In this document: piece by piece, positions 56,562-64,000 of the stretch
Layout: every line of letters starts with the position of its first letter
Numbering within the stretch: the stretch's first letter is position 1
Assembly: GCF_004362805.1 (NCBI RefSeq)
Contig: NZ_SNYF01000005.1
Span: forward strand, 1 to 64,000
Direction of reading: 5' to 3'
Source: Algoriphagus boseongensis
Lineage (GTDB): Bacteria > Bacteroidota > Bacteroidia > Cytophagales > Cyclobacteriaceae
Length of the DNA: 64,000 nucleotides
The notes under the pieces: model-generated
The model's database searches: none
Told to the model about the DNA's origin: nothing
Seen by the model: only the letters and a program-made list of their open reading frames with translations
Translations under genes and position numbers: made by a program

Positions 56562-57464
56562 TCAATGCAACGGCCTCTTCTTGATCATCCCTCCCTTGGT
56601 GTCCTTGATCGGATATTGAATCACAAAAGCTTTGGGGTCGATTTTTTCGATTTCAGTTAAAACTCTTGTCACTTCCAGGCGGGTCACCACGCAGAAGAGC
56701 ACATTTCTGTCTGGGTTTTTGGCTTTTTCCCCAAAGCCTCCATCTGCCTTAAATGCGGTCACTCCACGGCCCAAGTCGTAAGTGATTTTTGATTTGATCT
56801 CTTCGTTGTACTCAGAAATGATCATTACGCCAAGATATTCTTCCACTCCATTGATTAAGAAATCAACTGTTCGGGATGCTGAGAAATAAGTCAGCATAGA
56901 ATACATGGCGGTTTCTAGATCCACCATCAATGCGGCTACTAAAAAGAGGCAGACATTGAATACTGTGATAAAATCGCCGACGGTCAAACTTGACTTTCTG
57001 GAAACTTGGATCGCCAAAACTTCTGTGCCATCGATCACCGCTCCGCCGCGGATCGCGAAACCTATTCCACTTCCCAAGAAAAAACCTCCAAAAACGGCAA
57101 TCAATAATTTATCTGCAGTGATGGTCGGCAGTTCGATATAATGAACCAAAAGTGCAAGGGCGAAAATTGCCAAAGTGCTTTTTAAGGCAAACCTTAAAGA
57201 AACCTGACGATACCCGAGGTAAATAAATGGGAGATTGACCAATAGGATCAAAATTGATAGGTTTAATGGAGTTAAAATTTGAAGAAGCAAGGCAACTCCC
57301 ATGGCTCCACCGTCAAAAAAACCATTAGGCAGCAAAAATCCTTTTAAACCGATGGCGGCCATGACTACTCCGATTCCAATAAAGATCACATCTTTGACCT
57401 GTCTCCAAACTGTTACGCGTTGGACCCATTTGGTATCCTGAATTTTTAAAAGTCTTTTGGGCAT
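56562..57464 (-). CDS. YitT-family membrane protein (DUF161 plus DUF2179)
   Basis: A 300-residue integral membrane protein. Five to six hydrophobic helices (about 25-45, 55-75, 80-100, 105-130, 155-175) include LKGFLLPNGFFDGGAMGVAL and FFLGSGIGFAIRGGAVIDGT. The C-terminal soluble DUF2179 domain (about 205-290) contains ITYDLGRGVTAFKADGGFG and NVLFCVVTRLEVTRVLTEIE. Members are conserved and suspected transporters or sensors, but the substrate is unproven. It converges on the secreted protein gene. Confidence 0.9.
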   Translation of the reverse strand: MPKRLLKIQDTKWVQRVTVWRQVKDVIFIGIGVVMAAIGLKGFLLPNGFFDGGAMGVALLLQILTPLNLSILILLVNLPFIYLGYRQVSLRFALKSTLAIFALALLVHYIELPTITADKLLIAVFGGFFLGSGIGFAIRGGAVIDGTEVLAIQVSRKSSLTVGDFITVFNVCLFLVAALMVDLETAMYSMLTYFSASRTVDFLINGVEEYLGVMIISEYNEEIKSKITYDLGRGVTAFKADGGFGEKAKNPDRNVLFCVVTRLEVTRVLTEIEKIDPKAFVIQYPIKDTKGGMIKKRPLH

Positions 57465-57679
57465 TTCTGTTTTTAATCTTACCTTAAAATTAGACCCAAT
57501 TTTTGGACAATAAAGAATTGGGGTAATTTATTACTTGATAAAAAATAGGTTGGTTTTTTGAAAATGATAATTATTTTCAGGGTTATTGATAAAAAATAAT
57601 CGCTTAATCAATCAATTTTTTAGAAATATTTGATTTTGAAGTTTCTTTTTTAACTTCAAGAAGATTAAAACTAAGCCCG

Positions 57680-59107
57680 ATGAAAACAGAAGGATATGCT
57701 CACGGGGAGCACTATGATGAAATGTTTGATGAAAATGGGGAGATCAGACCTCATTACCAGGAGTTTGCTCAATTTTTAAGGAAAACCTCCTCCAAGAAGA
57801 TGCATCAGTTGCAGTTTTCTGCGAATAAGACCCAAAAGGCCATGGGGATGACTTTTAATGTCTACCATGACAATCAAGGACTGGAGAAAATCCTTCATCT
57901 TGACATTATTCCTAGAATTATTCCCAATTCGGAATGGAGTAAAATAGAGGCAGGATTAAAGCAGCGGGTTCATGCATTGAATCTTTTTCTCCAGGATATT
58001 TACAATGAACAAAAAATCCTGAAGGATAAGATTGTTCCGGAGGATTTGATCTTGGGTTCCAAAGATTTCTTGCGTCCATGTATAGGTTTGACTCCGCCCA
58101 AAGGGATCTGGTGCCATATTACTGGGACGGATTTGGTAAAAGACAAGGATGGAGAATATTACATCCTGGAAGATAATCTCAGGTGCCCTTCTGGGGTAAG
58201 TTATATGTTGGAAAGCCGGGAAATCATCAAACGTGCTTACCCTCAATTGTTCAATGACGAGGGAGTGATGCCAGTTTCTGATTATCCTACCAAGCTTCTG
58301 AAAATGCTCCGATTCCTTTCGGACAAGCCAAAGCCAAAGGTTGGGGTTTTGACTCCGGGGATTTATAACTCTGCCTATTTTGAACATTCCTACTTGGCAC
58401 TTCAGATGGGAGTGGAATTAGTGACTGGAATGGACTTGACCGTAAAGGACAAAAAAGTCTATATGCAGACGACCAAAGGACTGGAGCAAATTGATGTGAT
58501 ATATCGAAGGATCGATGATTCTTTTCTGGATCCTTTGACCTTCAATCCTAATTCCATGCTTGGAATTCCTGGGATTTTTGAAGCTTATAAGGCCGGAAAT
58601 ATAGCTTTTGCCAATGCTCCTGGAACAGGAGTGGCTGATGATAAAGCCGTTTACGCCTATGTCCCAAGAATCATCAAATACTATCTCGGAGAGGAACCTA
58701 TTTTGAATAATGTGCCCACCTATCTCTGTCGAGAGGAGAAGGATAGAAAGTATGTTTTGGAAAATATAGAATCCTTGGTGGTCAAGGAAACAGATGCTGC
58801 GGGAGGATATGGAATGTTGATAGGTCCAAAAGCAGGCCCAGAGGAGCATGAGAAATTCAGGAACTTGATCAAGGAAAATCCCAAGCATTACATCGCGCAG
58901 CCGACCTTGTCTTTATCCACAGTTCCTTGCTTGACTGAGGAAGGGCTAGAGGGGAGACATGTGGATTTGCGTCCCTATATTTTATATGGAGAAGAGATTG
59001 AGGTAATTCCTGGATCACTGACGAGAGTAGCGCTTAAAAAAGGCTCTCTGGTCGTCAATAGCTCCCAAGGTGGAGGAAGTAAGGATACTTGGGTTTTGTA
59101 TAAATAA
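57680..59107 (+). CDS. Circularly permuted ATP-grasp protein (DUF404/DUF407)
   Basis: A 475-residue circularly permuted ATP-grasp type 2 protein. Signatures are MGMTFNVYHDN, DIIPRIIPNSEW, GTDLVKDKDGEYYILEDN, CPSGVSYMLESRE, NVPTYLCREEKDR, VVKETDAAGGYGMLIGPKAG and DLRPYILYGE. These proteins are expected to ligate an amino group to a carboxyl group with ATP; the substrate is unknown. It is the first gene of a four-gene operon with an alpha-E protein (12 bp gap), an Anbu-type proteasome homologue and a transglutaminase, a combination proposed to make and degrade a peptide modification. Confidence 0.93.
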   Translation: MKTEGYAHGEHYDEMFDENGEIRPHYQEFAQFLRKTSSKKMHQLQFSANKTQKAMGMTFNVYHDNQGLEKILHLDIIPRIIPNSEWSKIEAGLKQRVHALNLFLQDIYNEQKILKDKIVPEDLILGSKDFLRPCIGLTPPKGIWCHITGTDLVKDKDGEYYILEDNLRCPSGVSYMLESREIIKRAYPQLFNDEGVMPVSDYPTKLLKMLRFLSDKPKPKVGVLTPGIYNSAYFEHSYLALQMGVELVTGMDLTVKDKKVYMQTTKGLEQIDVIYRRIDDSFLDPLTFNPNSMLGIPGIFEAYKAGNIAFANAPGTGVADDKAVYAYVPRIIKYYLGEEPILNNVPTYLCREEKDRKYVLENIESLVVKETDAAGGYGMLIGPKAGPEEHEKFRNLIKENPKHYIAQPTLSLSTVPCLTEEGLEGRHVDLRPYILYGEEIEVIPGSLTRVALKKGSLVVNSSQGGGSKDTWVLYK

Positions 59108-59119
59108 TTTGAATAACGT

Positions 59120-60088
59120 ATGCTAAGTAGAGTAGCAAGTCATATTTACTGGTTGGGTAGGTATCTGGAAAGAGCCGAAAACTATGCCCGCTTCATCGAT
59201 GTGAATTTCAATTTGATGCAGGACCTTCCAATGGATCTGAAGGAGCAGTGGCAGCCCTTAGTTGCAGCAACGGGGGATTTGGATTTATATAAAACCAAAC
59301 ATGAAACCTTTGATCGCCATGAGGTGATGGAGTTTTTGGCCTTTGATCGGGATAATCCAAATTCCATGATTTCTGCAGTGACTAAGGCCCGGGAGAATGC
59401 GAGGATTATCAGGGAAAACTTGAGTAAGGAAACCTGGGAAAAAATCAATGAGCTGTATTACATGCTTCAGGATGGCTGCGATAAAAAAGTCTGGAAAAAA
59501 GAAGACCCCAGGAAGTTTTTTGAAATGGTCAAAAACCAAATCCTGTTGATTTATGGTCTGGCAGATGCGACTGTGGCTAGAACCGAAGGCTGGTTGTTCC
59601 GCCAATTGGGACAGATGCTGGAAAGAGCCGACAAAACTTCAAGAATTCTGGATGTAAAATACCATATCCTTTTACCTTCTCCTTTGGAGGTGGGTACTCC
59701 TTTGGACTTTTTGCATTGGACGGCTTTATTGAAGTCTGTAACAGGATTCAATACCTATCGAAGGTTGTATGGAACCATTGATCCTTCCGGTGTGGTTGAA
59801 TTCTTGGTGTTGAACAAGTATTTCCCCAGATCAATTTATTATTGCCTCAAAGAATCCGAACGATACCTTCACCTGATTTCAGAAAACAATTCAGAAGGAT
59901 TCAAAAACTCAGCCGAGAAAGCAATGGGGGAGTTGAAGTCCCGCTTAGAGTTCTCTGAGGTAGATGATATAATTTCTACAGGACTTCATGAATATTTGGA
60001 TACACTCCAAATAAAAATCAACCATATTTCGGACCTCATCGACAGCAACTTTTTCCAATTGAAGGAAAATGTGATTGTCAAATCTTAA
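59120..60088 (+). CDS. Alpha-E domain protein (DUF403)
   Basis: A 322-residue all-helical protein starting MLSRVASHIYWLGRYLERAE, the classic alpha-E opening with conserved Glu and Arg. Later motifs are TVARTEGWLFRQLGQMLERA, DKTSRILDVKYHILLP and FNTYRRLYGTIDPSGVVEFL. The family always sits next to circularly permuted ATP-grasp proteins and is thought to be their partner in an unknown peptide-synthesis reaction. It lies 12 bp after the ATP-grasp gene and 7 bp before the Anbu gene. Confidence 0.93.
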   Translation: MLSRVASHIYWLGRYLERAENYARFIDVNFNLMQDLPMDLKEQWQPLVAATGDLDLYKTKHETFDRHEVMEFLAFDRDNPNSMISAVTKARENARIIRENLSKETWEKINELYYMLQDGCDKKVWKKEDPRKFFEMVKNQILLIYGLADATVARTEGWLFRQLGQMLERADKTSRILDVKYHILLPSPLEVGTPLDFLHWTALLKSVTGFNTYRRLYGTIDPSGVVEFLVLNKYFPRSIYYCLKESERYLHLISENNSEGFKNSAEKAMGELKSRLEFSEVDDIISTGLHEYLDTLQIKINHISDLIDSNFFQLKENVIVKS

Positions 60089-60095
60089 TTCAAAC

Positions 60096-60839
60096 ATGAC
60101 CTTTTGCCTCGGCATCAAAACAAAAAATGGATTGGTAGGCCTTTCCGATACCCGAATCACCTCGGGGAATGAAACTACTACTTCCAAGAAGGTTTATACA
60201 GTCAACAGAAAAAAACATTCGTTTTTTATCATGACTTCCGGCTTGCGCTCAGTGAGAGACAAAGCCATTACCTATTTCTCCGAGGTAATTGATCAAAAGG
60301 ACGATAAGTTTACCAAAATGTACCAAGCGGTAAACGAGTTTGGAAATCAGGTGAAAATCGTCGCAAAAGAGGATAAGTCCTATTTGGAGGAAGCTGGATT
60401 ACAGTTTAATCTGTTTTCAATCATTGGAGGACAGTTGGAAAATGATCCCGAACCCAAGTTGTATTTGCTTTATCCTCAGGGAAATTGGATAGAGATTCGC
60501 AAAGGAACTCCTTTTGTGATTATTGGAAATACGGGTTTTGGAAATCCTGTTTTGAAGCGTTCTTTGCATTACGATGATTCTTTGGAATATGCCCTGAAAT
60601 GTGCCTTTTTGGCCTTTGATGCTACCCGGATTTCAGCTAATGATGTGGATTTCCCAATCGACACGGTTGTTTTGAAAAACGACGAATATTTCACCAAGGA
60701 GAAGCGGTTTGAACAGAAAGAGTTGGAGCATATTTCAAACTTCTGGAATAACCGACTAAAAAATGCCATCGCAGAATTGCCGTCTCAGGTGCTAAGTAGT
60801 GCTTTTGAAGACATGGAAAGCTTGGTTGAAAACAATTAA
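60096..60839 (+). CDS. Anbu-type proteasome-like Ntn hydrolase (BPS)
   Basis: A 247-residue proteasome-fold protein. The ATG at 60096 is chosen because MTFCLGIKTKNGLVGLSDTR puts the catalytic Thr directly after the initiator Met, as in Anbu. An in-frame TTG at 60075 would bury it and overlap the preceding gene. Further motifs are KKHSFFIMTSGLRSVRDKAI, PFVIIGNTGFGNPVLKRSL and DFPIDTVVLKN. Anbu proteins form ring- or helix-like assemblies. The cellular substrate is unknown. It is 2 bp upstream of the transglutaminase gene and 7 bp behind alpha-E. Confidence 0.9.
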   Translation: MTFCLGIKTKNGLVGLSDTRITSGNETTTSKKVYTVNRKKHSFFIMTSGLRSVRDKAITYFSEVIDQKDDKFTKMYQAVNEFGNQVKIVAKEDKSYLEEAGLQFNLFSIIGGQLENDPEPKLYLLYPQGNWIEIRKGTPFVIIGNTGFGNPVLKRSLHYDDSLEYALKCAFLAFDATRISANDVDFPIDTVVLKNDEYFTKEKRFEQKELEHISNFWNNRLKNAIAELPSQVLSSAFEDMESLVENN

Positions 60840-60841
60840 CC

Positions 60842-61705
60842 ATGCTCATTCAAGTTTGGCACCATACACAGTATCTATATTCCTCACCGGTTGTTCTGGG
60901 AATTCACAAGTTGTATTTACACCCACAGCATCGGCCTTATTTTAGAATAGAGCACCAAAAATTTGAGATTTTACCCATTCCAAGTGGACAAAATTTCCGC
61001 CAAGACCTAGCCGGTAATTGGTATAGCCAAAGCTGGTTTACAGGAGAAACGGAACAATTGGAAATATCCACCGAGTGGATTTTCAAACTCAGGGAATTCA
61101 ATCCATTTGCCTTCATTTTGGATAAGTCTTTTGAGGATAAGGGCTGGAATGATCCTTTTTTTCAATTTTCTTACGAAGAGAATACTGCCTTCCTGATTCC
61201 TTTTTTACAGGATAAGGAAGAAAATCAGTTTACAGACTTCTTGATGGAAATCAAAAAGTTATCCACGGGTTTGGTAGACTTTCTGGTAAACCTAACCCAG
61301 GCTGTGTATCAAGGATGGGAGCATCAGATCAGAGCCGAAGAAAACATTTGGGAGCCTGGGTATACTTTTGAGAATAAGACCGGGAGTTGCCGGGATTTGG
61401 CTTTGATGGAAATCCAGATGCTTCGAGAGTTGGGTTTAGCTTCCCGATTTGTAAGTGGATATGCCTTCAATCCAGAATTGGAGGAAGGACATGAATTGCA
61501 TGGATGGGTGGAGGTATTTCTTCCGGGAGCAGGTTGGATAGGATTAGATCCCAGTTTGGGACTCCTTACAGACCATCACCATATTCCCCTGGCTTCGCAT
61601 CCCAATCCATTTAGGACTTTACCCGTTCAGGGAACATTTGCTGGAAAGGCCGATTCCGAACTCACTACCCGAGTGGATATCAAGTTGCTACATAAGACCC
61701 GTTAA
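60842..61705 (+). CDS. Bacterial transglutaminase-like cysteine protease
   Basis: A 287-residue protein. An N-terminal Bact_transglu_N domain (about 1-85, VWHHTQYLYSSPVVLGIHKL) is followed by a transglutaminase-like core (about 140-250) with the triad Cys183 in KTGSCRDLALME, His220 in HELHGWVEVF and Asp236 in GWIGLDPSLG. Such enzymes act as cysteine proteases or peptidyl transferases. It is the last gene of the ATP-grasp/alpha-E/Anbu operon and overlaps by 4 bp the 3' end of the convergent lipoprotein gene. Confidence 0.93.
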   Translation: MLIQVWHHTQYLYSSPVVLGIHKLYLHPQHRPYFRIEHQKFEILPIPSGQNFRQDLAGNWYSQSWFTGETEQLEISTEWIFKLREFNPFAFILDKSFEDKGWNDPFFQFSYEENTAFLIPFLQDKEENQFTDFLMEIKKLSTGLVDFLVNLTQAVYQGWEHQIRAEENIWEPGYTFENKTGSCRDLALMEIQMLRELGLASRFVSGYAFNPELEEGHELHGWVEVFLPGAGWIGLDPSLGLLTDHHHIPLASHPNPFRTLPVQGTFAGKADSELTTRVDIKLLHKTR

Positions 61706-62475
61706 TTAGCCACTACCGCATTGTTTTCAGGCATCTTAAACAACTTGTCATCCAAGGCTTCATTGACTAATAAAGGACCTGTAAAACTTACTTGGTAGCG
61801 GATATTTTTGGTGGAATCATTCACTAATTCGTACCCAGTCAAAATTCTTGGGAAGACTAATCCATCCGCATCTCGGTAATCGTCATACTTCAAAGCGTTG
61901 AGTTTGGTGTTGTTTTGATCAAAAAAGGTGACGTAATAGAGCAGCCAAGCTAACCTTCCAGATTCTGGATCTACCAGCATGAAGTATTTGTCTTTGGAGC
62001 TATCTCCTGTGCCGGGCTCAAAGCTTACTTCAAAAGCTTCATAACTAACTCCATTCAATAGTTTCGGATCTGTTTTTTTCACAATCACTCCCGGGTCGGT
62101 AAAAATGTAAGGGATGCTGTAAAAGTAGAAATACAGATTATGGTAAAAGCGAACGGATTGACCCTGAAATGCCTGTCTGTTTGGGCTAATCCATACATTT
62201 TGTCCATCGTTCCCGATCTGCCAAGTGTCCCCATCAATTCTCACTTTTCTTCCGACCAAATCTATGTAATGATTTTCCCAAGCAAGGTTGGTTTCGTGCA
62301 CCATATTGAAGGAAAAGGATTTGGCATCAATCCATTGTTTCCAGTCCCCATGAGCATCCAAAAGCTTTTTGAACTCTTCAGGCTGTTCTAATCTAGGATT
62401 AGGGGTTGATGGCTCCTGCTTGCAGGAAAAGGCAAAAATTAAAAGAATTGCTAAAAGGCTTTGGGTGAATTTCAT
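61702..62475 (-). CDS. DUF6503-like lipoprotein
   Basis: A 257-residue protein with a lipoprotein signal (LAILLIFAFSCKQEPST). The mature region contains LDAHGDWKQWIDAKSFSFNM, NVWISPNRQAFQGQSVRFYH, KLLNGVSYEAFEVSFEPGTG, KDKYFMLVDPESGRLAWLLY and DADGLVFPRILTGYELVN, a set of beta strands seen in outer-membrane lipoproteins that resemble LolA-like folds. The exact family is from memory. It converges on the transglutaminase gene (4-bp overlap). It probably localises to the periplasmic face of a membrane. Confidence 0.8.
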   Translation of the reverse strand: MKFTQSLLAILLIFAFSCKQEPSTPNPRLEQPEEFKKLLDAHGDWKQWIDAKSFSFNMVHETNLAWENHYIDLVGRKVRIDGDTWQIGNDGQNVWISPNRQAFQGQSVRFYHNLYFYFYSIPYIFTDPGVIVKKTDPKLLNGVSYEAFEVSFEPGTGDSSKDKYFMLVDPESGRLAWLLYYVTFFDQNNTKLNALKYDDYRDADGLVFPRILTGYELVNDSTKNIRYQVSFTGPLLVNEALDDKLFKMPENNAVVAN

Positions 62476-62580
62476 GGATTTCTGTTTGAATCAGCAAGGT
62501 AAATAAACCCAAAATTTTTCCTAGAAAAAGTCCTTTCAAAAATTAGAGATCCAGAAGCATTAAGATTTTTATAAATTTTC

Positions 62581-62622
62581 TTTAGACTAATTCTAAATAA
62601 TAAGAATCCTTTTTTACTTTTG
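62581..62622 (+). promoter_or_regulatory. Palindromic operator and promoter of the PepSY protein
   Basis: TTTAGACTAATTCTAAA (62581-62597) is an imperfect palindrome (TTTAGA/TCTAAA arms). It overlaps the expected -33 position of a TACTTTTG -7 box (62615-62622). The form resembles DtxR/iron-type regulator sites; control by iron is an inference supported by the PepSY function of the gene. Confidence 0.6.
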
Positions 62623-62662
62623 TCCAGTCGTTAAGTCTAAGTCCTAGCAAACCAAACCTATT

Positions 62663-63886
62663 ATGTGGAAACCGATCCGAAAATTTTTAAATGACATTCA
62701 CCTATACGCTGGATTGATCAGTGGATTGATTGTGATTGCAGTTTGTCTTAGCGGGACGATTTATGTCTACAATACAGAAATCCGTGAATTTGCAGATTCG
62801 GAAAGGTATTTCGTCCAAAAGGGAGGAAACCGCTTATCCTTGGATAAGCTAAAAAGTGAAGTTGAGCAGCAACTTGGAGCCGAGGTGGTAGGAGTGAACG
62901 TCTATGAATCAGATGATCGATCAGTTCAATTCAGTGTCAAATTGGAAGGTGAGGAGAGACCTGTTACCTATTTTGTAAATCCCTATTCTGCAGCGATTTT
63001 AGCTGATTCCAAAGAAAGGACTGCATCAGAAGAATTCATGGGATACATGTTTTCCCTACATCGTTGGTTGCTTTTAGATCGGGTAGAGGAACCGATTTTA
63101 GAAAGCATGGGAAATCGTGATTTGGGAAGATTTATCAATGGAATTGCTACGCTTTTGTTTCTCTTGGGAGTGATTACAGGAATAGTAATTTGGTTTCCTC
63201 AAAAAGTGAAGAATTGGAAGCAAGGATTAAAAATCAAGTGGTCTGGAAATTGGAAAAGAGTAAACCATGACCTTCACAATACCATGGCTTTTTATTCCCT
63301 TTTGACTTTGTTTTTGATGGCGGTGACCGGTCCGTTTTGGTCCTACCAATGGTATAGAGAAGGTTGGCAAAAGACCTGGGATATTTACCAAGCTCCCAGC
63401 AATCCTGCCCCCCAGAGTAAGTCTGAAGAAATTTCCACTGCTGAGATTGTAGAAGAAGAAACAGTTCTTCCACTGATTTCATTGGACGAGGTTTTGCAGG
63501 TGAGCAATCAAAATTTGGATTACGCTGGCTTCGTTCGAATCTCCCTTCCTTCAGATGGAAAAGGAGAAGTTTCCATCAGTAAATCCAGAACAGGTTTTTT
63601 TGCTAAATCCGGATCAGATCAATTGACGCTTGATCCCAATAGCCTTGCAGTAAAGGAGACTAAATTATTTTCAGATCTTCCTGTTAGACAACAGATTGGG
63701 AGATCAGTGAAGGCTTTGCATACTGGCGAAATATTCGGTCAGTTTACCAAATTCCTCTGGTTCCTCGGCTGTCTAATTGCCACCTCGCTTCCAATCACGG
63801 GTACCCTGATTTGGTGGAATAAGAGAGGTAAGAAAAAATCATCCCAAAGAAAGAAGGCTCAATCTTCTGCTATGGAAGTAGCCTAA
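62663..63886 (+). CDS. PepSY-associated transmembrane protein (iron-related)
   Basis: A 407-residue membrane protein. Four transmembrane helices are visible, near 18-38 (LYAGLISGLIVIAVCLSGTI), 158-178, 203-225 and 362-382. PepSY-type extracytoplasmic regions lie between them (FADSERYFVQKGGNRLSLDK, VGVNVYESDDRSVQFSVKLE). His residues in MFSLHRWLLL, NHDLHNTMAFY and KALHTGEIFG lie next to the helices and could bind haem or metal. The C-terminus is lysine-rich. Related proteins act as reductases or permeases in siderophore or iron use. A palindromic operator precedes it. Confidence 0.88.
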   Translation: MWKPIRKFLNDIHLYAGLISGLIVIAVCLSGTIYVYNTEIREFADSERYFVQKGGNRLSLDKLKSEVEQQLGAEVVGVNVYESDDRSVQFSVKLEGEERPVTYFVNPYSAAILADSKERTASEEFMGYMFSLHRWLLLDRVEEPILESMGNRDLGRFINGIATLLFLLGVITGIVIWFPQKVKNWKQGLKIKWSGNWKRVNHDLHNTMAFYSLLTLFLMAVTGPFWSYQWYREGWQKTWDIYQAPSNPAPQSKSEEISTAEIVEEETVLPLISLDEVLQVSNQNLDYAGFVRISLPSDGKGEVSISKSRTGFFAKSGSDQLTLDPNSLAVKETKLFSDLPVRQQIGRSVKALHTGEIFGQFTKFLWFLGCLIATSLPITGTLIWWNKRGKKKSSQRKKAQSSAMEVA

Positions 63887-63943
63887 TTTCTAGGAGCGAT
63901 TCCCCTGATTTAAGAATAAATTTCATTTCAAAAGGAGAAACTG

Positions 63944-63963
63944 ATTCCCATATCTTTGGGAAT
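63944..63963 (+). terminator. Weak terminator-like hairpin
   Basis: ATTCCCA and TGGGAAT form a 7-bp stem with a 6-nt loop; a T-rich tract follows about 10 bp later. It lies 57 bp past the PepSY stop codon. No further gene is supported before the window end. Confidence 0.45.
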
Positions 63964-64000
63964 TAAGATTCTCTTTTTTGTTGATTTACGGGAATTTTAA

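Overview
The window looks like chromosomal DNA of a Bacteroidota member, most likely order Cytophagales (Cyclobacteriaceae, Algoriphagus-like). Four genes (the histidine kinase, purL and both TetR genes) follow the Bacteroidetes -7 promoter box TAnnTTTG. The gene set fits as well: a UpxY/NusG paralog, single-chain PurL, many Cys-lipobox lipoproteins and a giant repetitive surface protein with a C-terminal Ig/PKD-like region. The genus is an inference. I see no rRNA, tRNA, insertion sequence with a transposase, or CRISPR array.

Layout. 1-3.6 kb: 5' part of a giant secreted repeat protein (minus strand, cut by the window edge). 3.8-6.6 kb: TPR histidine kinase and NarL-type response regulator. 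6.6-10.4 kb: small lipoprotein, membrane proteins, a START-domain protein and GreB. 9.2-18.8 kb: accessory region with a DUF1254 lipoprotein, an M19 dipeptidase and a Tat-type phosphoesterase. These genes are separated by long gene-free stretches full of a dispersed structured repeat, and by a small AT-rich lipoprotein cassette beside an attC-like hairpin. 18.8-25.2 kb: coiled-coil secreted protein, sugar-phosphate isomerase-like protein, purL. 25.6-32.2 kb: a TetR-controlled tripartite RND efflux operon. 32.3-37.3 kb: UpxY-type antiterminator, outer-membrane protein, the dapA-xseA-xseB operon and two small membrane or secreted proteins. 37.7-49.7 kb: defence island. 49.9-55.3 kb: ligA, a second TetR gene, metG. 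55.5-64 kb: secreted protein, YitT-type membrane protein, the ATP-grasp/alpha-E/Anbu/transglutaminase operon, a lipoprotein, and a PepSY-TM protein behind a palindromic operator.

The defence island has two converging halves. On the right, a five-gene minus-strand operon hsdR-hsdM-hsdS-dGTPase-nucleotidyltransferase is tightly packed: 6 bp gap, then 4, 14 and 44 bp overlaps. It joins a type I restriction-modification system to a dNTP-hydrolysing HD enzyme and an orphan nucleotidyltransferase. On the left are a PIN/ImmA-type two-gene module and a divergent plus-strand set (DUF2188 protein, Asn-rich coiled-coil protein resembling pPIWI-associated nucleases, unknown protein). The DNA between them holds many TGTCA/TGACA half-sites.

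The strongest non-coding signal is a repeat present in at least seven full or partial copies between 10.5 and 18.8 kb. Its left end is a 9-11 bp hairpin whose 6-nt loop (CTTGAC, CTTGAT or CTTGAA) is complementary to a sequence just downstream, forming a potential pseudoknot. The stem and the loop pairing both change in a compensatory way between copies. The middle carries another co-varying stem, and the right end is an inverted version of the same hairpin-plus-guide layout. This suggests a small non-autonomous mobile element or a structured RNA family.
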